From contig NC_059385.1 in NCBI RefSeq assembly GCF_019703515.2, positions 30,422,001 to 30,486,000 of the forward strand: a stretch of 64,000 bases of DNA. The letters are read 5' to 3'. The stretch comes from Myxocyprinus asiaticus. Its lineage: Eukaryota > Chordata > Actinopteri > Cypriniformes > Catostomidae. The notes under the pieces were generated by a model. That model made no database searches, was not told the origin of the DNA, and saw only the letters and a list, made by a program, of their open reading frames with translations. Of the stretch, positions 33,203 to 43,240 are shown piece by piece. Made by a program: the position numbers and the translations under genes. Each line of letters starts with the position of its first letter. The stretch's first letter is position 1.

Positions 33203-35113
33203 TCAAATCAAATCAAATCACTTTTATTGTCACACAACCATATACACAAGTGCAATAGTGTGTGAAACTCTTGCAGTTCCAAGCAACATAGCAGTCATGA
33301 CAGTGATGAGACATATACCACTTTACAATAAACATCAGATTTACACAACACAATTTAAAATCTAATATACACATAATTACACACAACACAATATACAAAT
33401 AATAACACTGTACAGTATACAATACACACAATATAGAATACACATACAATAAAAATAGTATATATAGTATATATAAAATGTACAGTAGGTTGTATTGTAC
33501 TGTATTGACATTCAGGCTGTCGGTTGATAGTAAGTTGCCAGTGCGTTGTTAAGAGAGAATATAATTTATGACAGTCCGGTGTAAGATTTAAGAGTAATAA
33601 AGTGCAGTGCTGATGTATTTGATCGTGGGAGATCAAGAGTTCAAAAGTCTGATTGCTTGGGGGAAGAAGCTGTCATGAAGTCGGCTGGTGCGGGTCCTGA
33701 TGCTGCGATACCGCCTGCCTGATGGTAGCAGTGAGAGCAGCCCATGGCTCGGGTGGCTGGAGTCTCTGATGATCCTCCGAGCTTTTTTCACACACCGCCT
33801 GGTATATATGTCCTGGTGGGAGGGAAGCTCACCTCCAATGATGTGTCTGGCAGTTCGCACCACCCTTTGCAGGGCTTTGCGGTTGTGGGCTGTGCTATTG
33901 CCGTACCAGGTGGAGATGCAGCCAGTCAGGATGCTCTCTACAGTGCAGGTGTAGAACCGTGTGAGGATGTGGTGGTTCATTCCAAACTTCCTCAGCTGTC
34001 TCGGGAAGAAGAGGCGCTGATGAACCTTCTTCACAACGGCCTCAGTGTGGACGGAGCATGTGAGTTCCTCAGTGATGTGGACACCCAGGAACTTGAAGCT
34101 GCTAACTTTCTCCACTGGTGCTCCATTGATGGTGATGGGGCTGTGTTCTCTTTCTCTTCTTCTGAAGTCCACCACAAGCTCCTTTGTCTTACTGACGTTG
34201 AGGGAGAGGTTGTGCTCCTGACACCAGCGTGTCAGAGTGTGCACCTCCTCTCTGTAGGCTGTTTCATCATTGTCAATGATCAGACCTACCACCGTCGTAT
34301 CATCAGCAAACTTAATGATGGCACTGGAGCTATGTGTTGCCACACAGTCATGTGTGTACAGAGAATACAGGAGTGGGCTGAGAACACAGCCCTGTGGGGC
34401 TCCAGTGTTGAGGGTCAGTGATGAGGAGATGTTGCTGCCCATTCTAACCACCTGGCATCTGCTTGACAGGAAGTCCAGGATCCAGCCGCACAGCGAGCTG
34501 TTTAAGCCCAGAGCCCGGAGTTTCTCATCAAGCTTGGAGGGCACTATGGTGTTGAATGCTGAGCTGTAGTCTACAAACAACATTCTCACATAAGTGTTCC
34601 TTTTTTCCAGGTGGGAGAGAGCAGTGTGTATTGCGGATGCAATGGCATCATCAGTGGAGCGGTTGTGCAGTGGTTCCAGTGATGGAGGCAGCACAGAGCA
34701 GATGTAATCTCTGATTAGTCTCTCAAAGCATTTGCTGATGATGGGGGTCAGAGCAACAGGACGCCAGTCATTTAAGCAAGTGATTTTAGATTGCTTTGGA
34801 ACAGGCACAATGGTGGATGTTTTAAAACATGTGGGGACCACAGACAAGGAGAGGGAAAGGTTGAAAATGTCCGTAAAAACACCAGCCAGTTGGTTCGCAC
34901 ATGCTCTGATGACACGGCCCGGAATGCCGTCTGGACCCGCGGCTTTGCGGATATTCACCCGTCGGAAGGATCGGGTTACATCCGCTACAGAGACGGAGAG
35001 TGAACTAACCTCTGTTGCTTCAAACATAAGAATTGTAAACAAAACAAACAAAAAACTACAATGTTGTGTCGGAGCTCGCAATGCAGCAGCCATACTCGGC
35101 GCCATCTTGAGTC
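33203..35113 (-). mobile_element. L2/CR1-type LINE, internally shortened
   Basis: On the - strand it starts GGACTCAAGATGGCGCCGAG, runs into a reverse-transcriptase frame, and ends with a 3' UTR and the short tandem tail (GATTT)n at 33203-33222, as in poly(A)-less L2/CR1-type LINEs. ORF1 and the endonuclease are missing, although the start looks like a genuine LINE 5' UTR. This implies an internal deletion rather than ordinary 5' truncation. No target duplication was found. The exact clade (L2, CR1 or Rex-like) was not settled. Confidence 0.7.
33633..35105 (-). CDS. Open LINE reverse-transcriptase frame (490 codons)
   Basis: One uninterrupted frame. About 50 N-terminal residues come from the element's 5' region. 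From there it encodes the RT finger and palm: [20 protein letters not shown], then [18 protein letters not shown] (motif A with catalytic Asp), [20 protein letters not shown] (motif B) and [13 protein letters not shown] (motif C, FADD intact). The thumb follows ([31 protein letters not shown]), and the usual end is [12 protein letters not shown]. The conserved QFAYRPN segment before the RSTDDAI motif is shortened to [13 protein letters not shown], a likely crippling deletion of about six residues. The endonuclease is absent. It is probably an inactive remnant that has not yet acquired stops. Shadow frames on the + strand are not genes. Confidence 0.8.
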   Translation of the reverse strand: MAPSMAAALRAPTQHCSFLFVLFTILMFEATEVSSLSVSVADVTRSFRRVNIRKAAGPDGIPGRVIRACANQLAGVFTDIFNLSLSLSVVPTCFKTSTIVPVPKQSKITCLNDWRPVALTPIISKCFERLIRDYICSVLPPSLEPLHNRSTDDAIASAIHTALSHLEKRNTYVRMLFVDYSSAFNTIVPSKLDEKLRALGLNSSLCGWILDFLSSRCQVVRMGSNISSSLTLNTGAPQGCVLSPLLYSLYTHDCVATHSSSAIIKFADDTTVVGLIIDNDETAYREEVHTLTRWCQEHNLSLNVSKTKELVVDFRRREREHSPITINGAPVEKVSSFKFLGVHITEELTCSVHTEAVVKKVHQRLFFPRQLRKFGMNHHILTRFYTCTVESILTGCISTWYGNSTAHNRKALQRVVRTARHIIGGELPSHQDIYTRRCVKKARRIIRDSSHPSHGLLSLLPSGRRYRSIRTRTSRLHDSFFPQAIRLLNS

Positions 35114-35224
35114 CAAACTAGTAGTTACAAACTAACTAGTAGTTACTAAGCCCTTAGTGTGAACTTTACATCCTAACTTACGTGAGAACTTACGCACAGC
35201 TGGTGCAACCCAGCCCCGGAGTTT

Positions 35225-35257
35225 CATTCGCAGTTCTGACACAAAGAACTGCGAATG
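35225..35257. repeat. Perfect 13-bp inverted repeat with 7-nt loop
   Basis: CATTCGCAGTTCT and AGAACTGCGAATG are separated by GACACAA. It lies just outside the right end of the MITE-like host. It could be part of a further element terminus or a chance hairpin. Confidence 0.6.
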
Positions 35258-35501
35258 TGTGGGCGGGGCTAACAAAGAGGAGTTCTCATTGGCTTGTGAG
35301 ATTGTGAGTGACAGGGTCTTTGACCTGGAAGTAGAGATGACCTAGAAGGGGCTATGGTTCAGGTTTTGCGAGTAAAAGTGCGAGAATCTGTTAGCAGCTT
35401 CATAATTAATTCGTGTATAGTGATATATTTAGGCTTTTGGCTTTGTATTCTATCAGTATTTTGTCCTACTACTATTTTGTCGAGATAATTTGAGGAGCAC
35501 C

Positions 35502-35551
35502 ATGGACAGATGCCTTAATCGTCATCAGCAGGACCCTCGAGGCAGCCTGAG
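35502..35551 (+). other. Candidate first coding exon (weak)
   Basis: A start codon in a good Kozak context (GAGCACCATGG) is followed by MDRCLNRHQQDPRGSLR and a GTAAGT donor at 35552. A possible acceptor (TTTATTTAACAG) ends at 35898. The joined frame would close after about 50 residues with no known domain. It could belong to an unrecognised transposon or gene, or be chance. Confidence 0.2.
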
Positions 35552-36699
35552 GTAAGTCAGTGTAATTAGGACAAGCTAATAAATTAAAGTTATTGTTAGA
35601 TGACAGAGAGGGATTTTTTCTGAAATAGTTTTGCATGCTCTTTTACTATAGTAATATTGTAGACTTTAGTAATATTTCCTGTAACTCATGTGTTCCATGA
35701 AAGAAAAAAGGTCAAATATATGGGCTTGAAATAAAATGAGGCTATGATTAATAACATAATTCTCAGTTTTTGGGGGATAAACAAAAACCATTTTTGAAAG
35801 TAGCCACATCCACATTCTAGAAAATTGTTTTAGAAAATTGTTCTAAGCTGTTTGTAGTTTTTTTTAACTATAATGTCTTTCCCTATTTATTTAACAGTTT
35901 TTCACAGACAAAATTCGGATAACCCAGAGGATGGAGTGGTGGTACCAGAGATCCATTGCCCCTTATCAGACTAGAATCTTGCTATTCTGCATGGATTAAT
36001 GAATCCCTTGACATCACGTTTGAAAGCCCTGGAGCTCCAGAAAATGTTATACTGTGATATAATGCAGACTATGTTCTACAAAATTGTTTTGAGTTCTAGA
36101 TTCAAACAAACACAAGCACACAAGCAGTTACCCTTTATTAGTCTATATCTGAATCTTTATATATGCAAGTCTCTGACTAGCATCCTGACAAATAAATATT
36201 AATGCCTGATATTGCACTCAGTAACACACTATAGAATGCATACTTGGAAAGGAAACTGCTTCTGTTACAGATACAGTACATCACTAGGAAGGACCCTTGC
36301 ATCAGGCACATTCCATTTCAAATTTAGGCTACAGTTGTTTGGCATTTCTTATATTAACCTCCTTTATGCTTATAAAATACTTGAGACCACTTGAAGATAT
36401 AGAAAAATAATTAAAGTCTATTTGTTGGCTTAAAATAAAAGTAAATATCTGTTCTTCTGTCAGCTGCTTTAAGAGAAAGAATATGGAACTTAATCTCTAG
36501 ACCAGACACATGTGAGTTTTCTGGATGATAAATGATGATTGTCTATTGATGACTGAAAATGAACATGAATGATATTTCTCTAGCTTGATTTTGCACTTTT
36601 TTTTAGCTATTTGATTTCAGTTGTAAAACAGTGGTCTATTACTGATGCTTGAGGTTAAGACATTTCAAATGATAAATGGTTTGCCCTGATTAATTAAAT
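35552..36699. other. Gene-free AT-rich stretch
   Basis: No exon beyond the weak candidate and no defined repeat. Confidence 0.4.
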
Positions 36700-37010
36700 T
36701 GTACTTGACAGCGAAATGTTCAGTATAGGAACACTGAATAAATGAAAAGAATGTGTGTGTGTCCTCGTGAAAGTAAATGTTAAATGGTGTAATGCATTAA
36801 AAAGCAATGTGTATATTATGTACTGTATATTGTGTTTTGTTGTCTGTATATTGTGTACAATGTGTATTATGTAATATGAATATTGTGTAATAAGGTATGT
36901 ATGCATATTGTTCAGTGAGTGTTGTGTTTATCTGTATATCTTGTATATTATCTTGTAACTATGAGATGCAATGTTGGTGGAACTGCACTAATAAAGTGAT
37001 TTGATTTCTA
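36700..37010 (+). repeat. LINE 3' tail, + strand
   Basis: A run of GTATATT/GTGTA motifs ends in GGAACTGCACTAATAAAGTG, then ATTTGATTTC. The last part resembles the 3' terminus (reverse complement) of the LINE at 33203-35113. It is probably a severely 5'-truncated member of a related family. Confidence 0.45.
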
Positions 37011-37128
37011 TAACAATTTTAATCAAGTTAATTTCTTTAAAATCTTTCTTTAAAACTTTAAAATCAATAATTCAGCTGGTTTTGTAGAAACCACATTTGA
37101 ACCACAGTTGTTTTCAGGTGTTTTCTAC

Positions 37129-37965
37129 GGAGCCCCGTAAAAAATTGTATATCGTTGCCATGAATTAAGAAATCGTTCCCACGACCTATTAATACGTGAG
37201 CACATTTTACTAATTCATTCCCTTGCTTTGTTAAATCGTGGTCATGTTTTATTAATTAATTCCCTCATTTTAGTTAAATCATGGCCACGTTTTATTAATT
37301 CATGCCTGCAGTTTGATTAATTCATCGTCATTTTACTGTGTAGTGAAGAGACATCTATAGCTGCTGTTATGGACAGAGGCTGGGTTTCCCGATGCAACTT
37401 AAGCTTTTACGATCATCTTATTTAACGTTGTTCATTATTTTACGATGGAGTAACACCTGTCTCCATCACGTAGACCGCTCATTATAAAGTAGTACTTAAG
37501 TGCTTCATTACGGATCTGTCCAGTCCAAAGGTGCTGATCACTTTGGCTGGTATATAGTCACCAATATATGTCCAGGAGTTTGTCTTCTCAAAATGAAAAT
37601 AATGTGGAAATACTGTCAATACATGGAATTTGTTTGTAACTTTGTCCAGGCGCCGAAATGTATTAACCATTACAGAATTTAATTAAAGAAATAATGATGG
37701 CTTTAGTTTCAGATGTATTTATGCTCAGTCATAGAGATTAATGAAAGTGATGCAATAAATGCATGTAATGTGAATGTCCATGATGTGAATCATAAGGGCC
37801 TCTCACGTAACCTAAAGTTTTGTTACTTTGGCTGGAAACTGAACAAATGCACACAGAACAGGATTAAACTTATGACCATCAGTATTGAACTAGGCCTACT
37901 CATAGACCTATCTAAATATGAATAGACTGTCTGGTTAGAGTTGTAAAAAGACCTGCTTTGTAAAA

Positions 37966-38037
<72 letters not shown>

Positions 38038-38834
38038 TAAGCCGATTTGAACCAGCCATTGGAGGAAGGAAGAAGAGGAGGAGGAAGAGAGAGAGGAAAT
38101 CTCTCATTGCACACTCTCACTCTAATCTCCTTTGTTAACCATGTTTTAATCATTCATTTAGGCATATTTATTTAAGTTTTAAACTGTGCGGACACATTAC
38201 TCACATACGTCTTCTTAAATAATCTGTTTAAGAAGAGCATATCATCTTTTTATTGCCATTACAATTATGCTTATCAAAGAAGGCTAATATAACATTGTAC
38301 TTTATTGCATGTCTTGTAAATTTAGACCTATCATGTTGCATGCGCAGACTGCATGACATTTTCAACACTTTTTAATCCTCTGAAATAGTTTATAATGGCT
38401 TTCCAATGATCAAAATATATTAATACAATTTATTAAATGTCCCATTGTCTTTGATAATCTGTGAAAGATGCCAGAAAGATAAGTTTAAGTTGCACTTAAT
38501 GGACTTAAGAGCAATTCAAAGCTCTCATTAATTTATGAATGTTTTTATGAACTACTTAGATAACGATGCTTTTGGGAAATGTTTCACAAGGGGGGAGCAA
38601 GAGAAAATAAATGAACAAACTAACTGGTCATATTTAATTAAAACGAGGGCACAAAATAATAAAACGTGGCAACAATTTAACTAAAATGAGGGAACGAATT
38701 AATAAAACGTGGCCATGATTCCCCAAAATGAGGGAATAAATTAATAAAACGTGCTTACATATTAATAAATTGTGGGAACGATTTCTTAATCCATGGCCAT
38801 GATATACAGTACATTAAGTCATGTGCAGGGCTTC
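37129..38834. mobile_element. DNA element with long, internally repetitive terminal inverted repeats
   Basis: Roughly 190-bp arms match in inverted orientation. Left: GGAGCCCCG, then GCCATGAATTAAGAAATCG, TTCCCACGAC and GTGAGCACATTTTACTAATT. The right, reverse-complemented, reads GAAGCCCTG, GCCATGGATTAAGAAATCG, TTCCCACAAT and GTAAGCACGTTTTATTAATT. Each arm also holds two to three diverged modules of about 40 bp of the type CGTGGCCACGTTTTATTAATTCATTCCCTCATTTTAGTTAAAT (shown in parts as CACGTTTTATTAATT and CCCTCATTTTAGTTAAA). No transposase is visible in the 1.3-kb interior, which carries an A/TA microsatellite. The superfamily is unknown. Confidence 0.65.
37961..38036. repeat. A21 plus (TA)n microsatellite
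   Basis: A poly-A run grades into about 26 TA units. It creates a Tyr-Ile/Phe frame on the - strand that is not a gene. Confidence 0.9.
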
Positions 38835-38884
38835 ATGGTTTTCTGAGGCTAAATACTGTAAAATATCGAAGGGAAGATCAGATA

Positions 38885-41200
38885 TTAACATGCACAGACT
38901 TCCGGTTGGAGCGGCACCATGTAAAGTCAAAGATTTGTTGCTCTTATATAGTGTATTAGCATTCTAAAAGCTGTCTCCATGGACTACTAAGTGCTGAACA
39001 GTCGAAATTCTGTCGTTTTGAAATGAAGTTTGGAATCGCTTTTGAAGCAAGATGAACAAGAGTTGCCGCAAAGATGCATAGGGTACTACTAGCCACAGTG
39101 CTAATGCTAGCTCTGAATCCCAAGGGACATCAAAGAAAGACACGACTTCAGCTAGTAACCAACATGTGGTGCTTCAAGCTATCAGTTCACTCAAAGAGGA
39201 TTTGCTAGCAAAAATGTAAGAAAAGGCTGTTGCCCAATCTACAGAATTACGGAAAGTTGTGGAACATGTTAATGCCAGAATGGAAGCAGCGGAGGAGTGG
39301 GTGACCGGGCTGGAGTCTGCAATGGGAGGCAACTCAGACCCCATTACTTCCCTTGAAAAGGAAATTACAGGCCTGAAAAAAGAGCTGGCTGCATTGAAAG
39401 AATGAAGCGAGGACCTGGAGGCGCGGTCACGCCACTCTAACACTCATATCACGGGAGTGAAAGAGGGGAGTGAAAGAGGGGAGTGAAAGAGGGGCGAGAA
39501 CATGGCAAACGAGTGGCGGAATTCGTGGCCGGCCTCCTGAAAGATGCCCTGAACCTTGAGAAGACCCCACTCTTGGACCGAGCCCTCTGCACCCTCCACA
39601 GCAGACCAACAGTTGACAAAGAACCACCACGAGCCTTTGTAGTGAGATGCCAGTACTTTTCCGAAAAAGAGGAGATTCTAAAGAAAGCCATAGAAAGGAA
39701 GCTTGTGACAACAACCCATGGCGAGCGGATATATATCCTCCCCGATTTCACCCAGGCAGTGAGCAAGCAACGAAGTGAAGGGCCTATTCCAAAATTGTGA
39801 GGGAGTCCGCATCGGGCTGAGATACCCTGCAGTGTTGAGGATTACAACACAAGACGGTCAGGAGATGAGCTTCAAGGACCCATTTCAGGCTTAAGATTAC
39901 ATTTAGAAAAATTTGGCACGTAATGAGAAATGACGGTCATGTTTATGTTAGCGGCCAGTGGCTACCGAGCTAACGCTTGCTATCGGGACATCATCTGGAA
40001 AGTTCAAGGATCAAGGTCAGGCTATGTTATATCGTAAATGATTTTTTGAGGCTAAACTTTAGTCAACATCAACAATAGCCTTTAGGTACAGGCCAAGATA
40101 ATGTCATGACTTTAACGTTAATGCCAGTTTTATATTTATGCAGCCTGGGTTAAATTAGATGATGAAGAGATGCTGCCACTGGTTATGTGATTAAGTTGGT
40201 TTCGGACAAACTGTTGTTCAAAGTGAGCTAAGGATTTCGTTTTAAAGAGCATGGTCCATAAGAGTTGTGATGGGCAGGCAACCAGCAGCCACCCGGTCAA
40301 TAAAGGTCTAATGAGGAGGCCTAGTTGTTTTGGTTACGTTCAGTACCGAATTCAGGACTGAATGTGCCACTTAGTTATTTTTATAATTGAATTTGTTTTT
40401 ACTTCTTTTTTTCTTCTCCTCGATCTGCTATTGCCTCCCACATTTGGAGTTCAGAACTGAATGGATTATTTAAATTTTTTCATGTTAAACTACATTAGTT
40501 ATTGACATGGTAATATATTTCTAACTGTTTTTAAGTTGTGAACTATGTTATTATCGCAAAGTGTCTTGATTAGACTGTTCAGCAACAAGTGCAGTTGACT
40601 GAGCATGGCAGGTAGATGGACTATACCAATACAATGCAGAGGGCATGGAGAGGCACCAATTACGTTGTTCAGCCCTTTTAATGCGGCTGTCATGTTATGT
40701 TATTCTTGCCAATATGATGACAGAACAGATTAGAGTCGCTAGTTCAATAGGATGGGGACTGATGTAGTGCTGTAGTCATTCCCATGTATAGCATGCCAGG
40801 CTGGGCTATTTTTGTTGTGCCCATTATTAATATATGATGAATTTATGTGTGGCTATATCAAGATATACAGGTTGCCATCTGACCTGGTGAGCGCAATTTA
40901 GGTGGCACGCAACATTTAAACAGTATGTGGGTGAACTCTGCGTGCTTTAGTTTTAGGAGGGTGGGCTGGACTGCAGCTACGGAAAAATGCGGTGCCTGGC
41001 ATTGGTCCGTCTCTTTCCTTGGTCCTTGGGGTAGCTTGAAAGTTCAATATTTACAAGAGCTATATAATTCAAGGTTTTTATTTTGATTTTAAGTGAGGAC
41101 TCACATGGTAAACTATTTAAGAGTAGAGATAATTGGAAGAGAAATGCAGTCTCTCAAGTGGGACACCAGCACCAAGTCGTGTTTGACAATGTTAGTTTTT
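38885..41200 (+). mobile_element. Second Tx1/L1-type LINE, 5' part only
   Basis: A short GC-richer leader (ACTTCCGGTTGGAGCGGCAC) precedes an ORF1 relic at 39052-39893. About 1.2 kb of spacer follows, but no endonuclease or RT was recognised before gypsy sequence begins at about 41430. It is a different subfamily from the element at 19713. The 3' boundary is uncertain. Confidence 0.55.
39052..39893 (+). pseudogene. Tx1-type LINE ORF1 relic
   Basis: The N-terminal part is Ser/Thr-rich. It is followed by a coiled coil (VEHVNARMEAAEEWVTGLES, then SLEKEITGLKKELAALKE). The RRM-like core comes next: VAEFVAGLLKDALNL, then LDRALCTLHSRP and a PRAFVVRCQYFSEKEEILKK region. The C-terminal domain ends in DGQEMSFKDP. 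Such proteins are the nucleic-acid chaperones of L1-like LINEs. In-frame stops occur early (about 39079 and 39217) and at about 39403. A 13-bp unit AGTGAAAGAGGGG is tandemly tripled at 39456-39494, inserting extra sequence and shifting the frame. Confidence 0.75.
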
Positions 41201-41429
41201 TGTAATGCTGTTTGTGTTTATGCAAATGTTGTTCTGTGTGCTCAGAGTTCCCCCTTTTTCTTCTCTTGTATTGTCACCCTTTCACCTCTCTCGTACTGCC
41301 ACCCTTTTGCTGCCAGAAGCAGAGGTACAAGGAGTACAGGGTGTTCCGATTCTTTGGCCTTTTCAATACAGTGGTGGCAACATCATCTGAAAGGTTCTTG
41401 AGATGGCTTCGGGTTGCATAGGCAGAGTG

Positions 41430-41987
41430 GACATGAAATTAATGAGAGTCAGGCAGCTTGTAGTCAGAGGTGGACAGTGGTCAACAGCCAGACAGACCAA
41501 GCAGGCAGGAGCGAGGTTGGGGAGCTGGCAGAGCTGGAGCCTGGGTAGACAGACTGACTGGGAGAAGACTGACTAGATATTCGAGGGCAAGTTAGGCAGA
41601 CTAGGCAGACTTATCCAGACTGGGGTGGGGTTACTCAGAGTCCAAGGTAGGCAGGATCAAACCAACAAGGGCTGGAGAAGGCATAGACAGAACCAGGCTG
41701 GGGCAGACTAAGTGAGTGGTCAACCAGGCAGAGAATTTGGGAGTCAACAGGGAAGCAGATGAAAACAAACAGACAGAAAATAGACAGGTTAAGGGCTGGA
41801 TGCTGCACACACAAAGGCAAAACAGCAATCTGGCACAAGACAGCACACACAAGGGGAATATATCGGACTGGGGAAACAAGGAATAGGTGCTGCTGATCGT
41901 GATAACGAGCTGTTGCACCAAACAAGCCCTTGCAGGGAAACCCTGTGGCTGCAACAGCACATGGCACATGAAACAAAAACAGACACA
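41430..41987 (-). repeat. Probable 3' LTR of gypsy relic II
   Basis: The stretch is rich in CAGAC/GCCTG-type motifs. It shares the block CAATCTG(G/A)CACAAGACAGCA, then ACACAAGG and GCTGATC, in the same order, with the 5' LTR of gypsy relic I (47690-47790). On the - strand it begins near TGTGTCTGTTTTTG, directly after the integrase relic. The far edge is uncertain. The long - strand frames here (41631-42207) are mostly translated LTR. Confidence 0.55.
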
Positions 41988-42380
41988 TGCAGGAAAGGCA
42001 AAAAGGAAGAGATTGGAGGGTTAATAGGGCTGTGAAACACTGGCTTGATACGGGACACATGAAACGGACAGACACGACAGAGGGAGAGTGGGGGCTTGAA
42101 ATGCACTGCTGTGCCACCTTCTTGGCCGGCACTTTAAGGGGCAGGTCCTTGGTGGAGAGCCATACCTTCTGTCCACAGACATATCTACGTGCTTGAGTCC
42201 GACACATATTCAGCCCACATGAGCTGTTGGCACCAGGAAGAGAGGTTATGGGAGGCCAGACAGTGGATCATCCACTCCAGATCTTGATTGGCCTCTGTCC
42301 TTGATACTCGCCTCCTCGCGGTGCATTTAGGGGATTGATACATTCTTCATTATGGCAGACTTTGATCGGTTTGCGGGTCA
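41988..42380 (-). pseudogene. Gypsy relic II: integrase C-terminal part
   Basis: The - strand pieces read NQDLEWMIHCLASHNLSSWC then QQLMWAEY (end of the catalytic core), followed by CGQKVWLSTKDLPLKVPAKK and, after shifts, FHVSRIKPVFHSPI (the GPY/F-like C-terminal region). Integrase inserts the cDNA into host chromosomes. Frameshifts and the loss of the D-D-E core make this copy dead. A chromodomain, usual in sushi-type elements, is not visible before the LTR starts. Confidence 0.65.
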
Positions 42381-42459
42381 CGGGCTCAAGGACAGAGGAG
42401 CGAGGAAATGAGCATGCACAATTTAGGAAGTGAGAAGCACCTCATGGCTCTGGAAGACA

Positions 42460-43240
42460 TGGTTAACCACCACCAGTGCATCTCCTTGGCAGAGGGAAGC
42501 TTAGGGAGGGGAATAAAGTGAAGAAAAGTGCCCAGTGGACCTGCCGAGAATTCAGTCTTTTATCTGAAATGGACATATTCAAGATTCTCATGGTCCACCC
42601 TGACCAAGAATGGTTCCACGACCCCCTACAACCAGTGACACCACTCCTCCAAGGCAAGCTTTACAACTAACAGTTCCTTGTTCCCAACATCATAGTTCCG
42701 CTCGGTTGGGGACAGGCGGTAGTAGAAGTAGGTGCAGGGGTGCACCTTACCATCCCTCAGGGACCACTATGTATCCTGAACTCCGAGGCATCCACTTCCA
42801 CAATAAACTGCATAAGGGTAGAATAAAAGCAAGATTTGAGAGCGCCATCAAGGGTGCAGCGATCTGACTATAATTTTGCATAAAACAGCAATAAAATTTA
42901 ACAAATCAGGGGTTGGCAATTTGGTAATGGCCCTCACCTTAGCTGGGTCTACCTGGATCCCTTCTGCCGAGATGATAAATCCCAGGAATGGAACCAGCCT
43001 CACATGAAATGCACACTTCTCCATTTTGACAAAAAACTGGTTCTCCAGCAGCTGCTGCATCACCCCCCTGATGTGCTAGATGTGCACCTGGAGAGAGAAA
43101 GAGTGAGAAAATCAGAATATCATCCAGGTACACAAAAACAAATTTGTTAATCATGTCTCTTAGCACGTCGTTGACAAGACCTTGGGATTGGAAGACAGCT
43201 GGGGCATTCAGTCTAAAGGGCATGTCCAGAAGTGCCTAAT
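42460..43240 (-). pseudogene. Gypsy relic II: reverse transcriptase and RNase H fragment
   Basis: The - strand frame at 42939-43223 has [28 protein letters not shown] and the active-site [13 protein letters not shown] (YLDD at 43119-43130). After a frameshift it continues as [20 protein letters not shown], then [19 protein letters not shown]. RNase H remnants lie at 42460-42850. It differs from the RT of relic I ([11 protein letters not shown]), so two elements are present. The integrase order is standard (RT, RNase H, IN), unlike the Gmr1-like fragment at 23.6 kb. Confidence 0.7.

Larger units (their letters stand above)
32789..35211. mobile_element. MITE-like host element split by a LINE
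   Basis: The left end GGGCTGCACCAGCTATACGTAA pairs with the reverse complement of the right end (GGGTTGCACCAGCTGTGCGTAA), a convincing terminal inverted repeat. Subterminal ACTTAGT/TTACG motifs lie on both sides. About 510 bp remain after removing the LINE (33203-35113). A similar end (GGTGGTGCAACC) also occurs at 33168-33180. The left part may therefore itself be a complete smaller element, with the right piece from a second copy. Confidence 0.55.

Noticed and set aside
33744..34421. 225-codon + strand frame
   Set aside because: It is antisense to the LINE reverse-transcriptase frame, which has clear RT motifs on the - strand.
41635..42207. 190-codon - strand frame as a membrane protein
   Set aside because: Its first third is a gypsy integrase C-terminus. 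The hydrophobic remainder is translated LTR sequence.
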